A stretch of DNA of 38,972 nucleotides from an uncultured Bacillota bacterium (GTDB taxonomy: Bacteria > Bacillota_I > Bacilli_A > RF39 > UBA660), in the NCBI GenBank assembly GCA_947168485.1, contig CAMVLZ010000013.1, forward strand, positions 1 through 38,972, written 5' to 3'. Of the stretch, positions 25,576-32,017 are shown one piece after another. How positions within the stretch are numbered: position 1 is the first letter of the stretch; every line of letters begins with the position of its first letter. The position numbers and the translations under genes are program-made. The notes under the pieces were generated by a model. The model had not been told where the DNA came from. It saw nothing but the letters and a program-made list of their open reading frames with translations, and did no database searches.

Positions 25576-25813
25576 ATTTATATCTAACACATCCACAAGA
25601 TTTAGCAGGACATTTTTTAACTTTAACACATCTTCCACTTTTCTTTTTTAAGCAACCACAAGTTTTACATGCTTTATATTGAACACATACTTTATTTGCT
25701 CTAATATTTTTTTCAGTAGATACAGTACCATCACTATTTCCTTTAGGAATAAATATAATAACAGCTCCTACTACTAAAATTAATACTACTAATCCTGCTA
25801 TAATTTTTTTCAT
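25574..25813 (-). CDS. Small exported 8-cysteine, lysine-rich peptide
   Basis: This roughly 79-residue protein starts at the ATG at 25813; a GTG nine bases upstream overlaps the previous stop and is the alternative. One hydrophobic segment (KKIIAGLVVLILVVGAVIIF) acts as signal or anchor. After a short linker come 35 residues with eight Cys arranged as two similar units: CVQYKACKTCGC and CVKVKKCPAKSCGC, each C-x5-C-x(2 or 4)-C-G-C, separated by a basic spacer (LKKKSGR). The internal repeat implies duplication. The mature part is strongly positive. A disulfide-knotted secreted peptide or an extracytoplasmic metal-binding module fits; neither is proven. It closes the class B sortase operon. Confidence 0.7.
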   Translation of the reverse strand: MKKIIAGLVVLILVVGAVIIFIPKGNSDGTVSTEKNIRANKVCVQYKACKTCGCLKKKSGRCVKVKKCPAKSCGCVRYK

Positions 25814-25818
25814 ATTTC

Positions 25819-26388
25819 TCACTTTCCTTTTTTATCATCATTTTTTTCTCTACTAAGTAGATATAACATACCAAGTATATATGCAGCCCCAAAAACCATT
25901 TTAATAATATTAAATGATAATAGACAAAGCGCTCCTCCAAATAGTCCAGCATAAACACCATTAATACTACCCTTCTTTAAAGTAGTATAACTATATCCAA
26001 ATACAATCAAACTAAGAATATCTAAACCAATATCTATAGGATTATTAATCTTAAAATTAAGAAAAGATAATATAGTAACTAATAACATAACAATAGTAAC
26101 TTTAGAAGCATTAATTGCTCTATCTTTAAATTCTTCATCATTTTTTATTTTATCATTGTTAAAAAATTTAGAAAACATACCACCAAGATTACTAGTTAAT
26201 TCACTTTTTGTTTCTTCTTTTTTAGCTTTATTACTTTCAATAGTATCTTTCTTTTGATAATAATTAATCATATTATTTTGAAAATCAGTATTCTTATCTT
26301 CTATATTTTTACCATTATCAGTAAATAACCTACTTTGTCCATCATTGACATTAGATTTTATATTATTTGGATCTATATTATTATTCAT
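25819..26388 (-). CDS. Small integral membrane protein of unknown function
   Basis: The 189-residue product has a polar, N/D/K-rich N-terminal half (1-85) that should be cytoplasmic. It is followed by three or four hydrophobic segments (about 93-115, 117-135, 142-165, 165-180) and a basic tail. I recognise no family. The start has GGTGAT three bases upstream. It lies between the class B sortase gene and the Cys-rich peptide gene; its TGA stop overlaps a GTG codon in frame with the peptide gene. A supporting membrane role in export or anchoring is possible from position alone. Confidence 0.65.
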   Translation of the reverse strand: MNNNIDPNNIKSNVNDGQSRLFTDNGKNIEDKNTDFQNNMINYYQKKDTIESNKAKKEETKSELTSNLGGMFSKFFNNDKIKNDEEFKDRAINASKVTIVMLLVTILSFLNFKINNPIDIGLDILSLIVFGYSYTTLKKGSINGVYAGLFGGALCLLSFNIIKMVFGAAYILGMLYLLSREKNDDKKGK

Positions 26389-26414
26389 AGTATCACCTAC
26401 TCTTAATAATTATA

Positions 26415-27140
26415 TCATACTTTATAAGCATGAACTACTAATCTATATCCATCAACAATAGTACATGTAGAAAGTGTCAATATTTGATTAACATTAGTCA
26501 AATCATCTCCAAAATTATGAACACTTCTTTTACTAATATTATTTATAAATTGAGAATAATTAATATTTTCAAAATTAGTATTTATATAATACTCCTCTTC
26601 TTCTACTTTATACATAGAAAATATTTTATAATTAGTAACACCATTCTTATCAATTAATTTTATATTTAAATTTTCATCATTAGAATACCAATCACTATTT
26701 AAAACTTTACTTAAACTACCAAACATAATACCATCTAATCTATTATGTCCATATATAACTATATTTTTATCACTACCATCAAATTTATTATTAGAATCCA
26801 TAAATACCCATCCAGCTTCACTCTTACTCTTATTAAAACTATGATTTAAATAAAAATCATCATTATTAGTTTTAACAACAGGATAACTAACATTAGTATT
26901 ATTAACAATTAAATAAGCAACTGTATCACTATTCATTTTAGATAATTCATCAAAATCAACTTCAAAAACACCTTTACTAACATCAATATTTATCTTATCA
27001 TCTATCTCTTCTTTTATTTTTTTAGAACTTTCACTCTCACCAAACCAAACAAATATATTAAATAAAGAATATACAAATATTAATGAAAATATTAATAATA
27101 GTACTTTTAAAATACCCTTCCTTAGTTTTCTTTTCTTCAT
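26415..27140 (-). CDS. Class B sortase
   Basis: This membrane-anchored transpeptidase attaches a sorting-signal protein to peptidoglycan. The 241 residues include an N-terminal membrane segment (about 10-32), the class B pattern VSYPVVKTNNDDFYLNHSF, the catalytic His in IVIYGHNRLDGIMF, catalytic Cys in LTLSTCT and the essential Arg in DGYRLVVHA near the end. There is no C-terminal membrane segment, distinguishing it from the class C enzyme at the other end of the window. Its upstream neighbour carries an NPKTG sorting signal, a class-B-like motif, so it is the likely substrate. GGTGAT three bases before the ATG supports the start. Confidence 0.93.
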   Translation of the reverse strand: MKKRKLRKGILKVLLLIFSLIFVYSLFNIFVWFGESESSKKIKEEIDDKINIDVSKGVFEVDFDELSKMNSDTVAYLIVNNTNVSYPVVKTNNDDFYLNHSFNKSKSEAGWVFMDSNNKFDGSDKNIVIYGHNRLDGIMFGSLSKVLNSDWYSNDENLNIKLIDKNGVTNYKIFSMYKVEEEEYYINTNFENINYSQFINNISKRSVHNFGDDLTNVNQILTLSTCTIVDGYRLVVHAYKV

Positions 27141-27153
27141 CTTATCACCACTT

Positions 27154-27181
27154 AAAAATCAGTACCTTAGTACTGATTTTA
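27154..27181 (-). terminator. Hairpin between the NPKTG protein and its sortase (partial terminator)
   Basis: An 11-bp stem (AAAATCAGTAC / GTACTGATTTT) with a CTTA loop is followed by only five T and then the sortase ribosome site. A leaky terminator would make much substrate and little enzyme from one promoter. Confidence 0.7.
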
Positions 27182-27195
27182 TAATAACTTTTTTA

Positions 27196-28575
27196 TTAAC
27201 GATTAGCAAGTTTTTTTGTAGTAACAACTACACCTGTTAATCCAAGTACCATCATAACAACAAATAATATGATAGCATCTCCTGTCTTAGGATTAGACTT
27301 AGAAGTTACTGAACTAGAATTATTATCTTCATCAGCTTCTCTATTTTGAGTATTTGCTGTATCTTTATATGATACTGCATATGTAGAGAACTTATCAGAT
27401 TCAGCACTAACTGTTCCATCTCCATTATCAGTAGTTTCTAAAGCAGTAGCTTCTCTACCATGTAATCTAATAATTTGATATTCTCTAGTATAACCTTCAG
27501 CTACTTCAGGTAAGTTTTCAGGTATAGCTAATGTAACTTTCATAGTCTTATCAGTTTCTTCTACATAAGCTACAACATCACCATCTTCAGTAACTTTAAC
27601 ACAATCTACATCATAATAACCAGCTACTTCAAAACCTTCTTCTAAAGCTTCACCAATTAATGTTTTAGTAGTATCTTCTACAGTATCTAAAGTCTTAGGA
27701 TCTAATAATTTATCACTAAGAGTATCATTTTCAACTACAACATATTTTCCTTGGTTATCACCAGAAACAACTTCATAAGCACCATATCCTTCTTGAATTT
27801 CTTCTTTAACAGGTTGACTTGCATAAGTACCACCTTCTATTGTTAAACAACTAGCTAATTGTGGATCAATATCAAATTTTCCATCTAAGTTCATATTTTT
27901 AATTAATAATGTAGCTTTATTATCTTTAGGTAAACTACCCCAAATATCTAATTGAATGATACCCTTAATTGTACCAGTTGTATCAACAGTTATTTGAGTT
28001 CCATCTGGATAATATCCAGTAGCACACATATCAAATGCATAATTAGTAGCTTTAGCTAAAATACTAGTATTACCAATAATATTAACCTTACCATTATTTG
28101 AACTTAATGTATAAGCACCACTTCTTGTAGTACCAGAACCATCTAAAATCATATCTTCTAAAGTTAAATCACAATAATTTTGAATTAACATAGCAGAATT
28201 AGAACTCATTATTAATTTTCCATTTTTTAACTTAATAGTAGACCCCTTCTCTAAATGATAGTTTTGAGATTCAGTACCAGTACTACCAACTAATTTAGCA
28301 CTTAAAGTTTGAGTATGCCCTTTAAAATCAATAACAAAATTTTTACCTACAGCATTTTTCCCTTTTAATGACACACCATCACCAGTAAAGTCTTTTAACA
28401 CTTCAATAGTAGTTAAAGTACCATCATTTGGAACAGCCGCAACAGCTTCTGGAATTGAATTATATTCAACATCTCCTATTTTAGCTACCGCATCAGAAGC
28501 ATTTACATTAATACATAAACCAAGTCCAAAGGCACATAAAACACTTAGTAATGTATTACGAATAAGTTTTTTCAT
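27196..28575 (-). CDS. NPKTG-anchored cell-wall surface protein
   Basis: I start at the ATG at 28575 (MKKLIRNTLLSVLCAFGLGL), with GGGAGG upstream; the longer frame runs through the promoter. The 459-residue product has a cleavable signal (after VNASD or nearby). It then has a beta-helix-like domain with N/G-rich rungs (about 25-240) and a second domain (about 250-405) with DTVEDTTKTL and SAESDKFSTYAVSYKD segments seen in many gut-Firmicute surface proteins. The sorting signal NPKTGD is followed by a hydrophobic stretch and KKLANR. The motif has Asn in place of Leu, consistent with class B sortase recognition. The downstream class B sortase supports this. Surface role (binding or coat) is inferred. 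Confidence 0.85.
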   Translation of the reverse strand: MKKLIRNTLLSVLCAFGLGLCINVNASDAVAKIGDVEYNSIPEAVAAVPNDGTLTTIEVLKDFTGDGVSLKGKNAVGKNFVIDFKGHTQTLSAKLVGSTGTESQNYHLEKGSTIKLKNGKLIMSSNSAMLIQNYCDLTLEDMILDGSGTTRSGAYTLSSNNGKVNIIGNTSILAKATNYAFDMCATGYYPDGTQITVDTTGTIKGIIQLDIWGSLPKDNKATLLIKNMNLDGKFDIDPQLASCLTIEGGTYASQPVKEEIQEGYGAYEVVSGDNQGKYVVVENDTLSDKLLDPKTLDTVEDTTKTLIGEALEEGFEVAGYYDVDCVKVTEDGDVVAYVEETDKTMKVTLAIPENLPEVAEGYTREYQIIRLHGREATALETTDNGDGTVSAESDKFSTYAVSYKDTANTQNREADEDNNSSSVTSKSNPKTGDAIILFVVMMVLGLTGVVVTTKKLANR

Positions 28576-28605
28576 ATAAGTATTCCTCCCATCTTTATTA
28601 ATTAC

Positions 28606-28634
28606 ATTATAAATAACAAAAATATATAAGTAAA
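28606..28634 (-). promoter_or_regulatory. Promoter of the NPKTG protein/sortase B operon
   Basis: Minus-strand -35 TTTACT (28629-28634) and perfect -10 TATAAT (28606-28611) with a 17-base spacer. Confidence 0.65.
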
Positions 28635-28721
28635 TCCATTTTGGAGATAACCTACTAATAAAAAATTTTTGTAATGTTAATTTACGTACATTTACAAAAA
28701 CATTTACAATCATATTAACAC

Positions 28722-28750
28722 TTGTTAAAAATATTATGATTTGTTATAAT
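28722..28750 (+). promoter_or_regulatory. Promoter of tRNA-Leu
   Basis: -35 TTGTTA (28722-28727), 17 bases, -10 TATAAT (28745-28750), 19 bases before the tRNA. Confidence 0.75.
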
Positions 28751-28769
28751 ATTTCAAGAGAAAAGAAAT

Positions 28770-28853
28770 GCTCGCGTGGCGGAACTGGTAGACGCGCACG
28801 ACTCAAAATCGTGTAACTTTGTTGTAAGGGTTCGAGTCCCTTGGCGAGCACCA
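28770..28853 (+). tRNA. tRNA-Leu(CAA)
   Basis: An 84-nt class II tRNA with encoded CCA. The anticodon stem CACGA/TCGTG encloses the loop CTCAAAA, giving anticodon CAA for UUG. The D-loop has GG (ACTGGTAG), the T-arm reads GGGTTCGAGTCCC, and a long variable arm is present as expected for leucine. The acceptor arms GCTCGC/GCGAGC pair. All conserved tRNA features are intact, in contrast to the neighbouring tRNA-like gene. Confidence 0.96.
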
Positions 28854-28864
28854 TAAAAAAAATA

Positions 28865-28890
28865 AAGAACTACCTAGTAGTTCTTTTTAT
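28865..28890 (+). terminator. Terminator of tRNA-Leu
   Basis: Stem AAGAACTA / TAGTTCTT with a CCTAG loop and a T-run. It can also work for the convergent tRNA-like gene, because A-rich sequence gives T on the other strand. Confidence 0.8.
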
Positions 28891-28902
28891 TGCAAAAAAA
28901 AA

Positions 28903-28978
28903 TGGTGCCGAAGAGATGGACTCACACCACTAACCTGCTACAAACAATGTAGCTGCTCTAAAATTGAGCTACTCCGGC
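28903..28978 (-). tRNA. Atypical tRNA-Thr(UGU)-like gene, possibly non-ribosomal
   Basis: This 76-nt cloverleaf has an encoded CCA. The acceptor stem GCCGGAG/CTTCGGC pairs fully (one G-T), the D-stem GCTC/GAGC and anticodon stem GCTAC/GTAGC are perfect, and loop ATTGTTT gives anticodon TGT. The threonine identity elements known from bacteria (G1-C72, C2-G71, G35, U36) are present. However, the D-loop is AATTTTA, without the invariant G18-G19. The T-loop is TGTGAGT instead of TTCRANY. Position 37 is T, where ANN-reading tRNAs need A for the t6A modification. The T-stem needs one bulged base. Intact stems with lost tertiary contacts resemble staphylococcal tRNA-Gly species used for cell-wall bridges. 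A decaying pseudogene is the alternative. Confidence 0.7.
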
Positions 28979-28990
28979 ATCTACAAATAA

Positions 28991-28996
28991 ATTATA
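28991..28996 (-). promoter_or_regulatory. -10 element before the tRNA-Thr-like gene
   Basis: A perfect minus-strand TATAAT ends 12 bases before the mature 5' end. No good -35 is visible at 17 bases, where the scpB terminator lies. Expression could also come by read-through from scpAB. Confidence 0.4.
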
Positions 28997-29005
28997 ACAA
29001 AACTA

Positions 29006-29035
29006 TATAAAAAAATCTATATTAATTATAGATTT
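29006..29035 (-). terminator. Terminator of the scpA-scpB operon
   Basis: Stem AAATCTATA / TATAGATTT (29013-29021, 29027-29035) followed by a T-run on the minus strand; the scpB stop codon lies in the loop. Confidence 0.8.
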
Positions 29036-29595
29036 TCTTCACTTTCTTTTGTATATAAATCTAATTCAGTATCATCTTTCTCTTCAGCATTTTCAATAAA
29101 TTTATCCATATTAGGTAAATCTTCAATAGATGATAAACCAAAATAATCTAAAAACTCATTAGTTGTTTCATATAAAATAGGTCTACCAGGTAAATCACTT
29201 CTACCACTCTCTTTAATAAACCCTTTCGCAACTAGTTTTCTAATCAATTGAGTAGATCCTACTCCTCTTAAATTATCTACTTTAACACGAGTAATAGGTT
29301 CATTATAAGCTATGATTGCTAAAGTCTCTAAAGCAGCTTGACTTAATTTATTAGTAATAGGATTTTCAATTAACTTTTTATAATAATCTCTATGTTCTTC
29401 TTTAGTAGTTAATTTAAATCTATTTCCTAAAAAATCTATTCTAATACCACGAGATTCATCTTCATAATCTTTTTTTAATTCATTTACTAATTCTTTTGCT
29501 TCATCATTTGTTATGTTCATAACTTCTTGTATTTGATCTAAAGTTAATCCATCTTCACCCATAACAAATAATAATCCCTCTAATACAGCTTTCAT
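29026..29595 (-). CDS. scpB: Segregation and condensation protein B
   Basis: ScpB is the winged-helix partner that bridges ScpA in the SMC-ScpAB condensin complex, which compacts and segregates the nucleoid. At 189 residues it is of normal length. It begins ILFV-type as AVLEGLLFVMGEDGLTLDQI and has the second winged-helix hallmarks SQAALETLAIIAYNEPITRVKVDNLRGVGS and GRPILYETTNEFLDYFGL. The C terminus is acidic. Its ATG lies directly after the scpA stop (TAG-ATG), with GAGAGTG upstream, so the pair is co-translated. smc itself is not in the window. Confidence 0.97.
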   Translation of the reverse strand: MKAVLEGLLFVMGEDGLTLDQIQEVMNITNDEAKELVNELKKDYEDESRGIRIDFLGNRFKLTTKEEHRDYYKKLIENPITNKLSQAALETLAIIAYNEPITRVKVDNLRGVGSTQLIRKLVAKGFIKESGRSDLPGRPILYETTNEFLDYFGLSSIEDLPNMDKFIENAEEKDDTELDLYTKESEENL

Positions 29596-30306
29596 CTATA
29601 CACTCTCCACTATAATATCATCAAAATTATTATCTTGTTTAATAATTAATTCTTTATTCTTACACATTTCTAATATAGCTAAAAATGTCGCAACAACATA
29701 CTCTTTATTATCTACAGGAAACAAACTAAAGAATGATATTTTTTTACTCTTCTTTAATCTATTTCTAATATCAATACATCTACTACTTACACTAATCTCT
29801 TTAACAGTAACTCTAGTCTTTAAAGGTTTAGATTTACTTTTTCTATCTAAAAACAATTTAAAAGCATTAATTAAATCATCAATTTCCCCTTCATTACTAA
29901 TATCTACATCTTCAGCATATTTATTAATATTTTCAGGTAACTTAGTATAAATATAACTTCTATTCTCACCTTTTTCTTCTAGAACATAACTTAGTTTCTT
30001 ATAAGCTTCATATTCTAGTAAACTTTGAATTAATTCTTCTCTAGGATCAATTACTTCTTCATCTTCTTCAACTTTCTCATTAGGAAGTAATAATTTAGAT
30101 TTAATCTCAATTAATTCAGAAGCCATTACTAAGTATTCAGAAGCAATCTCTATATTTAATTTTTCTTGTGACTCTAAATAATCTACATATTGTTTAGTAA
30201 TTTCTTCTATTTGAATATCCATTATATCCATTTCATTAATCTTAATCAAATGAAGTAATAAATCTAATGGACCTTCAAACTCATTAATTTTAAAGTCATA
30301 ATTCAT
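29596..30306 (-). CDS. scpA: Segregation and condensation protein A (kleisin)
   Basis: ScpA is the kleisin that links SMC heads and carries ScpB. The start is the ATG at 30306 (MNYDFKINEFEGPLDLLLHL), with GGAGTG upstream. The longer frame reads through the promoter -10. The 236-residue product has the signature FEGPLDLLLHLIKINEMDI, the long N-terminal helix region ending ASELIEIKSKLLLP, and a C-terminal winged-helix that binds the SMC head (FLAILEMCKNKELIIKQ). It is first in the operon with scpB. Confidence 0.97.
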   Translation of the reverse strand: MNYDFKINEFEGPLDLLLHLIKINEMDIMDIQIEEITKQYVDYLESQEKLNIEIASEYLVMASELIEIKSKLLLPNEKVEEDEEVIDPREELIQSLLEYEAYKKLSYVLEEKGENRSYIYTKLPENINKYAEDVDISNEGEIDDLINAFKLFLDRKSKSKPLKTRVTVKEISVSSRCIDIRNRLKKSKKISFFSLFPVDNKEYVVATFLAILEMCKNKELIIKQDNNFDDIIVESV

Positions 30307-30328
30307 AAAAATCACTCCAACTATAAAG

Positions 30329-30337
30329 ATTATAACA
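30329..30337 (-). promoter_or_regulatory. Extended -10 promoter of scpAB
   Basis: Minus-strand TGTTATAAT, an extended -10 (TGnTATAAT), lies between the last upstream terminator and scpA, so scpAB transcription can start after the tandem elements. No strong -35 is seen. Confidence 0.5.
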
Positions 30338-30344
30338 TAAACAT

Positions 30345-30419
30345 AAAAAAAAGACATCTTCTTCTAAAGATGTCGATATGAGAGAATATGAAAAATTTCA
30401 TTAACTGGATTAACCAGCA
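30345..30419 (-). ncRNA. Tandem structured element, copy 1 (ends in terminator)
   Basis: Read on the minus strand: TGCTGG hairpin (CTGG/CCAG, 30405-30417), then a self-complementary ATGAAATTTTTCAT (30388-30401), then the linker ATTCTCTCATA, then a strong terminator GACATCTT/AAGATGTC (30353-30374) with eight T. The whole arrangement recurs about 140 bases to the right with conserved linker and order. It may be a small RNA or a leader-type regulatory RNA. It lies 40 bases upstream of scpA but ends before that gene's own -10. I do not recognise the motif. Confidence 0.55.
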
Positions 30420-30484
30420 TCTAAAATATAACTAATAAATGTGAAAATATTATAAAAACTAAATGAAATGTAACTATTATATAT

Positions 30485-30560
30485 AAAAAAGGACATCTTC
30501 ATTGAAGATGTCCGTATGAGAGAATATGAAAAAATTTCATACCACTGGCTTTCACCAGCA
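30485..30560 (-). ncRNA. Tandem structured element, copy 2 (ends in terminator)
   Basis: Same order as copy 1: TGCTGG hairpin (30545-30558), self-complementary ATGAAATTTTTTCAT, the identical linker ATTCTCTCATA, then GGACATCTTC/GAAGATGTCC with a 3-base loop (30491-30513) and six T. The loop bases of both hairpins differ between copies while stems are kept, the pattern expected for RNA structure under selection. TTTCACAT and TTATATTT blocks upstream of both copies suggest that the duplicated unit also includes promoter-proximal sequence. Confidence 0.55.
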
Positions 30561-30674
30561 ATTTAAATATAAATGATGTTTGTGTATATTATGTGAAATT
30601 TTTGTGAAAAGCCCAACATTTTAACAAAGAGAGTATAATAAAATAATGTGATATAATAGAGTTGGTGATTAATC

Positions 30675-30977
30675 ATGAAAAATTTTAGTAAAAATGATAA
30701 TGAATTTATATGTGAAAATTGTAATAAATTAGTACCAAAATTAAATTATACCTCTCGTGATCATTGTCCATATTGTTTATATTCTAAACATGTAGACATA
30801 AATCCAGGAGATAGACAAAATACATGTTTAGGATTATTAAAACCTATTGATATAGAAAAATTTAAAGATACCTATAAAATAATCTATCAATGTGAGAAAT
30901 GCCATCAGATGCATAAAAATATTATCGCGAATGATGATTCTTTCGAAAGAATACTAGATATAATGAAAAACAAGTAA
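30675..30977 (+). CDS. RNHCP-domain zinc-binding protein
   Basis: This 100-residue cytoplasmic protein shows the RNHCP family pattern. A first CxxC (CENCNKLV) is followed by SRDHCPYCLYSKHVD, the PGDR and TCLGLLKPI segments, then YQCEKCHQMHKN and the C-terminal IIANDDSFERIL. Six Cys and conserved His could hold one or two zinc ions. The family is widespread in Firmicutes and actinobacteria with no established function; nucleic-acid binding is a common guess. It is monocistronic, on the plus strand, with GGTGAT five bases before the ATG and a terminator overlapping its stop codon. Confidence 0.9.
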   Translation: MKNFSKNDNEFICENCNKLVPKLNYTSRDHCPYCLYSKHVDINPGDRQNTCLGLLKPIDIEKFKDTYKIIYQCEKCHQMHKNIIANDDSFERILDIMKNK

Positions 30978-30996
30978 TTAAATTACTTGTTTTTTT
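30966..30996. terminator. Bidirectional terminator after the RNHCP gene
   Basis: Stem ACAAGTAAT / ATTACTTGT with T-runs on both strands. It lies between the convergent genes ending at 30977 and 30995. Confidence 0.85.
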
Positions 30997-31519
30997 AGTC
31001 TTCTATAATTTTAAATATATGTTTATATACTTTTATCTTAATTTTACTATTAATTTCATAAGGTTTATCTAAAGTACCTAATTGATAATATATAAAAATT
31101 GGTCTATTTTTATCTTCTACTAGTAATTTAACAATTTGAGTAGGATATTCATCTATATATTGATCATCATCAATATATTCATAAACAATAGCTGTTTTAA
31201 CTTTACCCTTCTTTTTAATGATATTAAGCATTTTTACTTCTTTGAAGAAATTAACTAAAAAGATAATACCAACTATACCAAATACTCCAAATATTAAAAG
31301 CATTAATCCTAATAATTCAACTAATCCACTAGGTGGTTTTAATTGACCTATTTTATTTAGAGCATTAAGAAAACATATTATAGGTAATACAAACCCAAAA
31401 AATGTAAGTACAATACCCAATCCTAATTCAATTAACTCATTAGTACCAATTCTAGCTTCTAAACATTCTATAACAGGATAATTCTTTTTAGAAACTCTTT
31501 TTATTCCCTTTTTAGTCAT
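30995..31519 (-). CDS. Membrane protein with two TM segments, function unknown
   Basis: The 174-residue product has a short basic N terminus, a membrane segment at about 27-50, a loop, a second segment at about 66-90 and a C-terminal soluble part of beta-type sequence (VKTAIVYEYIDDD ... IFIYYQLGTLDKPYEINSKIKIKVYK). Two membrane helices followed by a small beta domain resembles DUF3592-like proteins, but I cannot confirm it. It is monocistronic, with a GATATAATG -10 (31535-31540) close upstream and GGTGAT before the ATG. Confidence 0.6.
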   Translation of the reverse strand: MTKKGIKRVSKKNYPVIECLEARIGTNELIELGLGIVLTFFGFVLPIICFLNALNKIGQLKPPSGLVELLGLMLLIFGVFGIVGIIFLVNFFKEVKMLNIIKKKGKVKTAIVYEYIDDDQYIDEYPTQIVKLLVEDKNRPIFIYYQLGTLDKPYEINSKIKIKVYKHIFKIIED

Positions 31520-31534
31520 AGTATCACCAACATC

Positions 31535-31540
31535 ATTATA
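31535..31540 (-). promoter_or_regulatory. -10 element of the two-TM membrane protein gene
   Basis: A perfect minus-strand TATAAT, 15 bases before the start codon; the -35 (TTTTTA at 17 bases) is weak. Confidence 0.5.
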
Positions 31541-31596
31541 TCAAATGTAGATATAATTAAAAATACTTTTTTCATTATAACTAAATTAGATTATAA

Positions 31597-31630
31597 CAAA
31601 AAACATTCATATAATAATGAATGTTTTTTA
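31597..31630 (-). terminator. Terminator of the tex-dut-superoxide reductase operon
   Basis: A 13-bp stem (AAAAAACATTCAT 31598-31610 with ATGAATGTTTTTT 31617-31629), loop ATAATA, and T-run. It overlaps the stop codon of the superoxide reductase gene. Confidence 0.9.
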
Positions 31631-31999
31631 TTTATTATTCCAAAGACCATGTTTATTACAATAAGCATATGCTGTATATAATTCTTCATTTTCATCTAAA
31701 ATGAATCTAGTTTCAGGGTCTTTTCCAGGAACTAATTTATTAATTTCAATTCCATAATTACTTTCAATAGCGACAAAGTCAATATAATGATCTTTTTCCA
31801 TAGGATGAGAAACCTCTCCTACTTTTACATCAACTACATTTTCATCAATAAATATTTTTGGTACATGCTTTTCAATAGAAGCATCTTCACTTCTAGGAAT
31901 TAATTCCATCATATCTTCTCCACAACAAGATAAATTATTACTCTTGTCATCAACTAATAAAACAACATTACCACACTTTTTACATTTAAAAAATCTCAT
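31628..31999 (-). CDS. Superoxide reductase (desulfoferrodoxin)
   Basis: This enzyme reduces superoxide to hydrogen peroxide without releasing oxygen, a defence typical of anaerobes. The 123 residues hold an N-terminal desulforedoxin-type iron site (C6, C9, C25, C26 in CKKC and CC) and the catalytic iron domain with EKHVP, HPMEKDHYI and the C-terminal CNKHGLW, giving the expected four His and one Cys ligands. It is of two-iron (class I) type. It has a strong AGGAGG ribosome site, lies 18 bases after dut, and is the last gene of the operon. Confidence 0.93.
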   Translation of the reverse strand: MRFFKCKKCGNVVLLVDDKSNNLSCCGEDMMELIPRSEDASIEKHVPKIFIDENVVDVKVGEVSHPMEKDHYIDFVAIESNYGIEINKLVPGKDPETRFILDENEELYTAYAYCNKHGLWNNK

Positions 32000-32017
32000 A
32001 GAAACCTCCTAATACTA

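Noticed and set aside
25743-25961. A 72-residue minus-strand frame between the membrane-protein and Cys-rich peptide genes
   Set aside because: It is out of frame with both genes, which explain this sequence better.
28681-28708. Direct TTTAC repeats upstream of the NPKTG operon as a WalR site
   Set aside because: Spacings are 4 and 6 bases, not the required 5, and the repeats also overlap the approach to the tRNA-Leu promoter; AT-rich coincidence is likely.
30353-30401. Short peptides starting MKFF in the tandem elements, possible leader peptides or toxins
   Set aside because: The two copies differ by one T after ATGAAATTTTT, so their frames diverge at once; the conservation is in RNA stems, not in protein.
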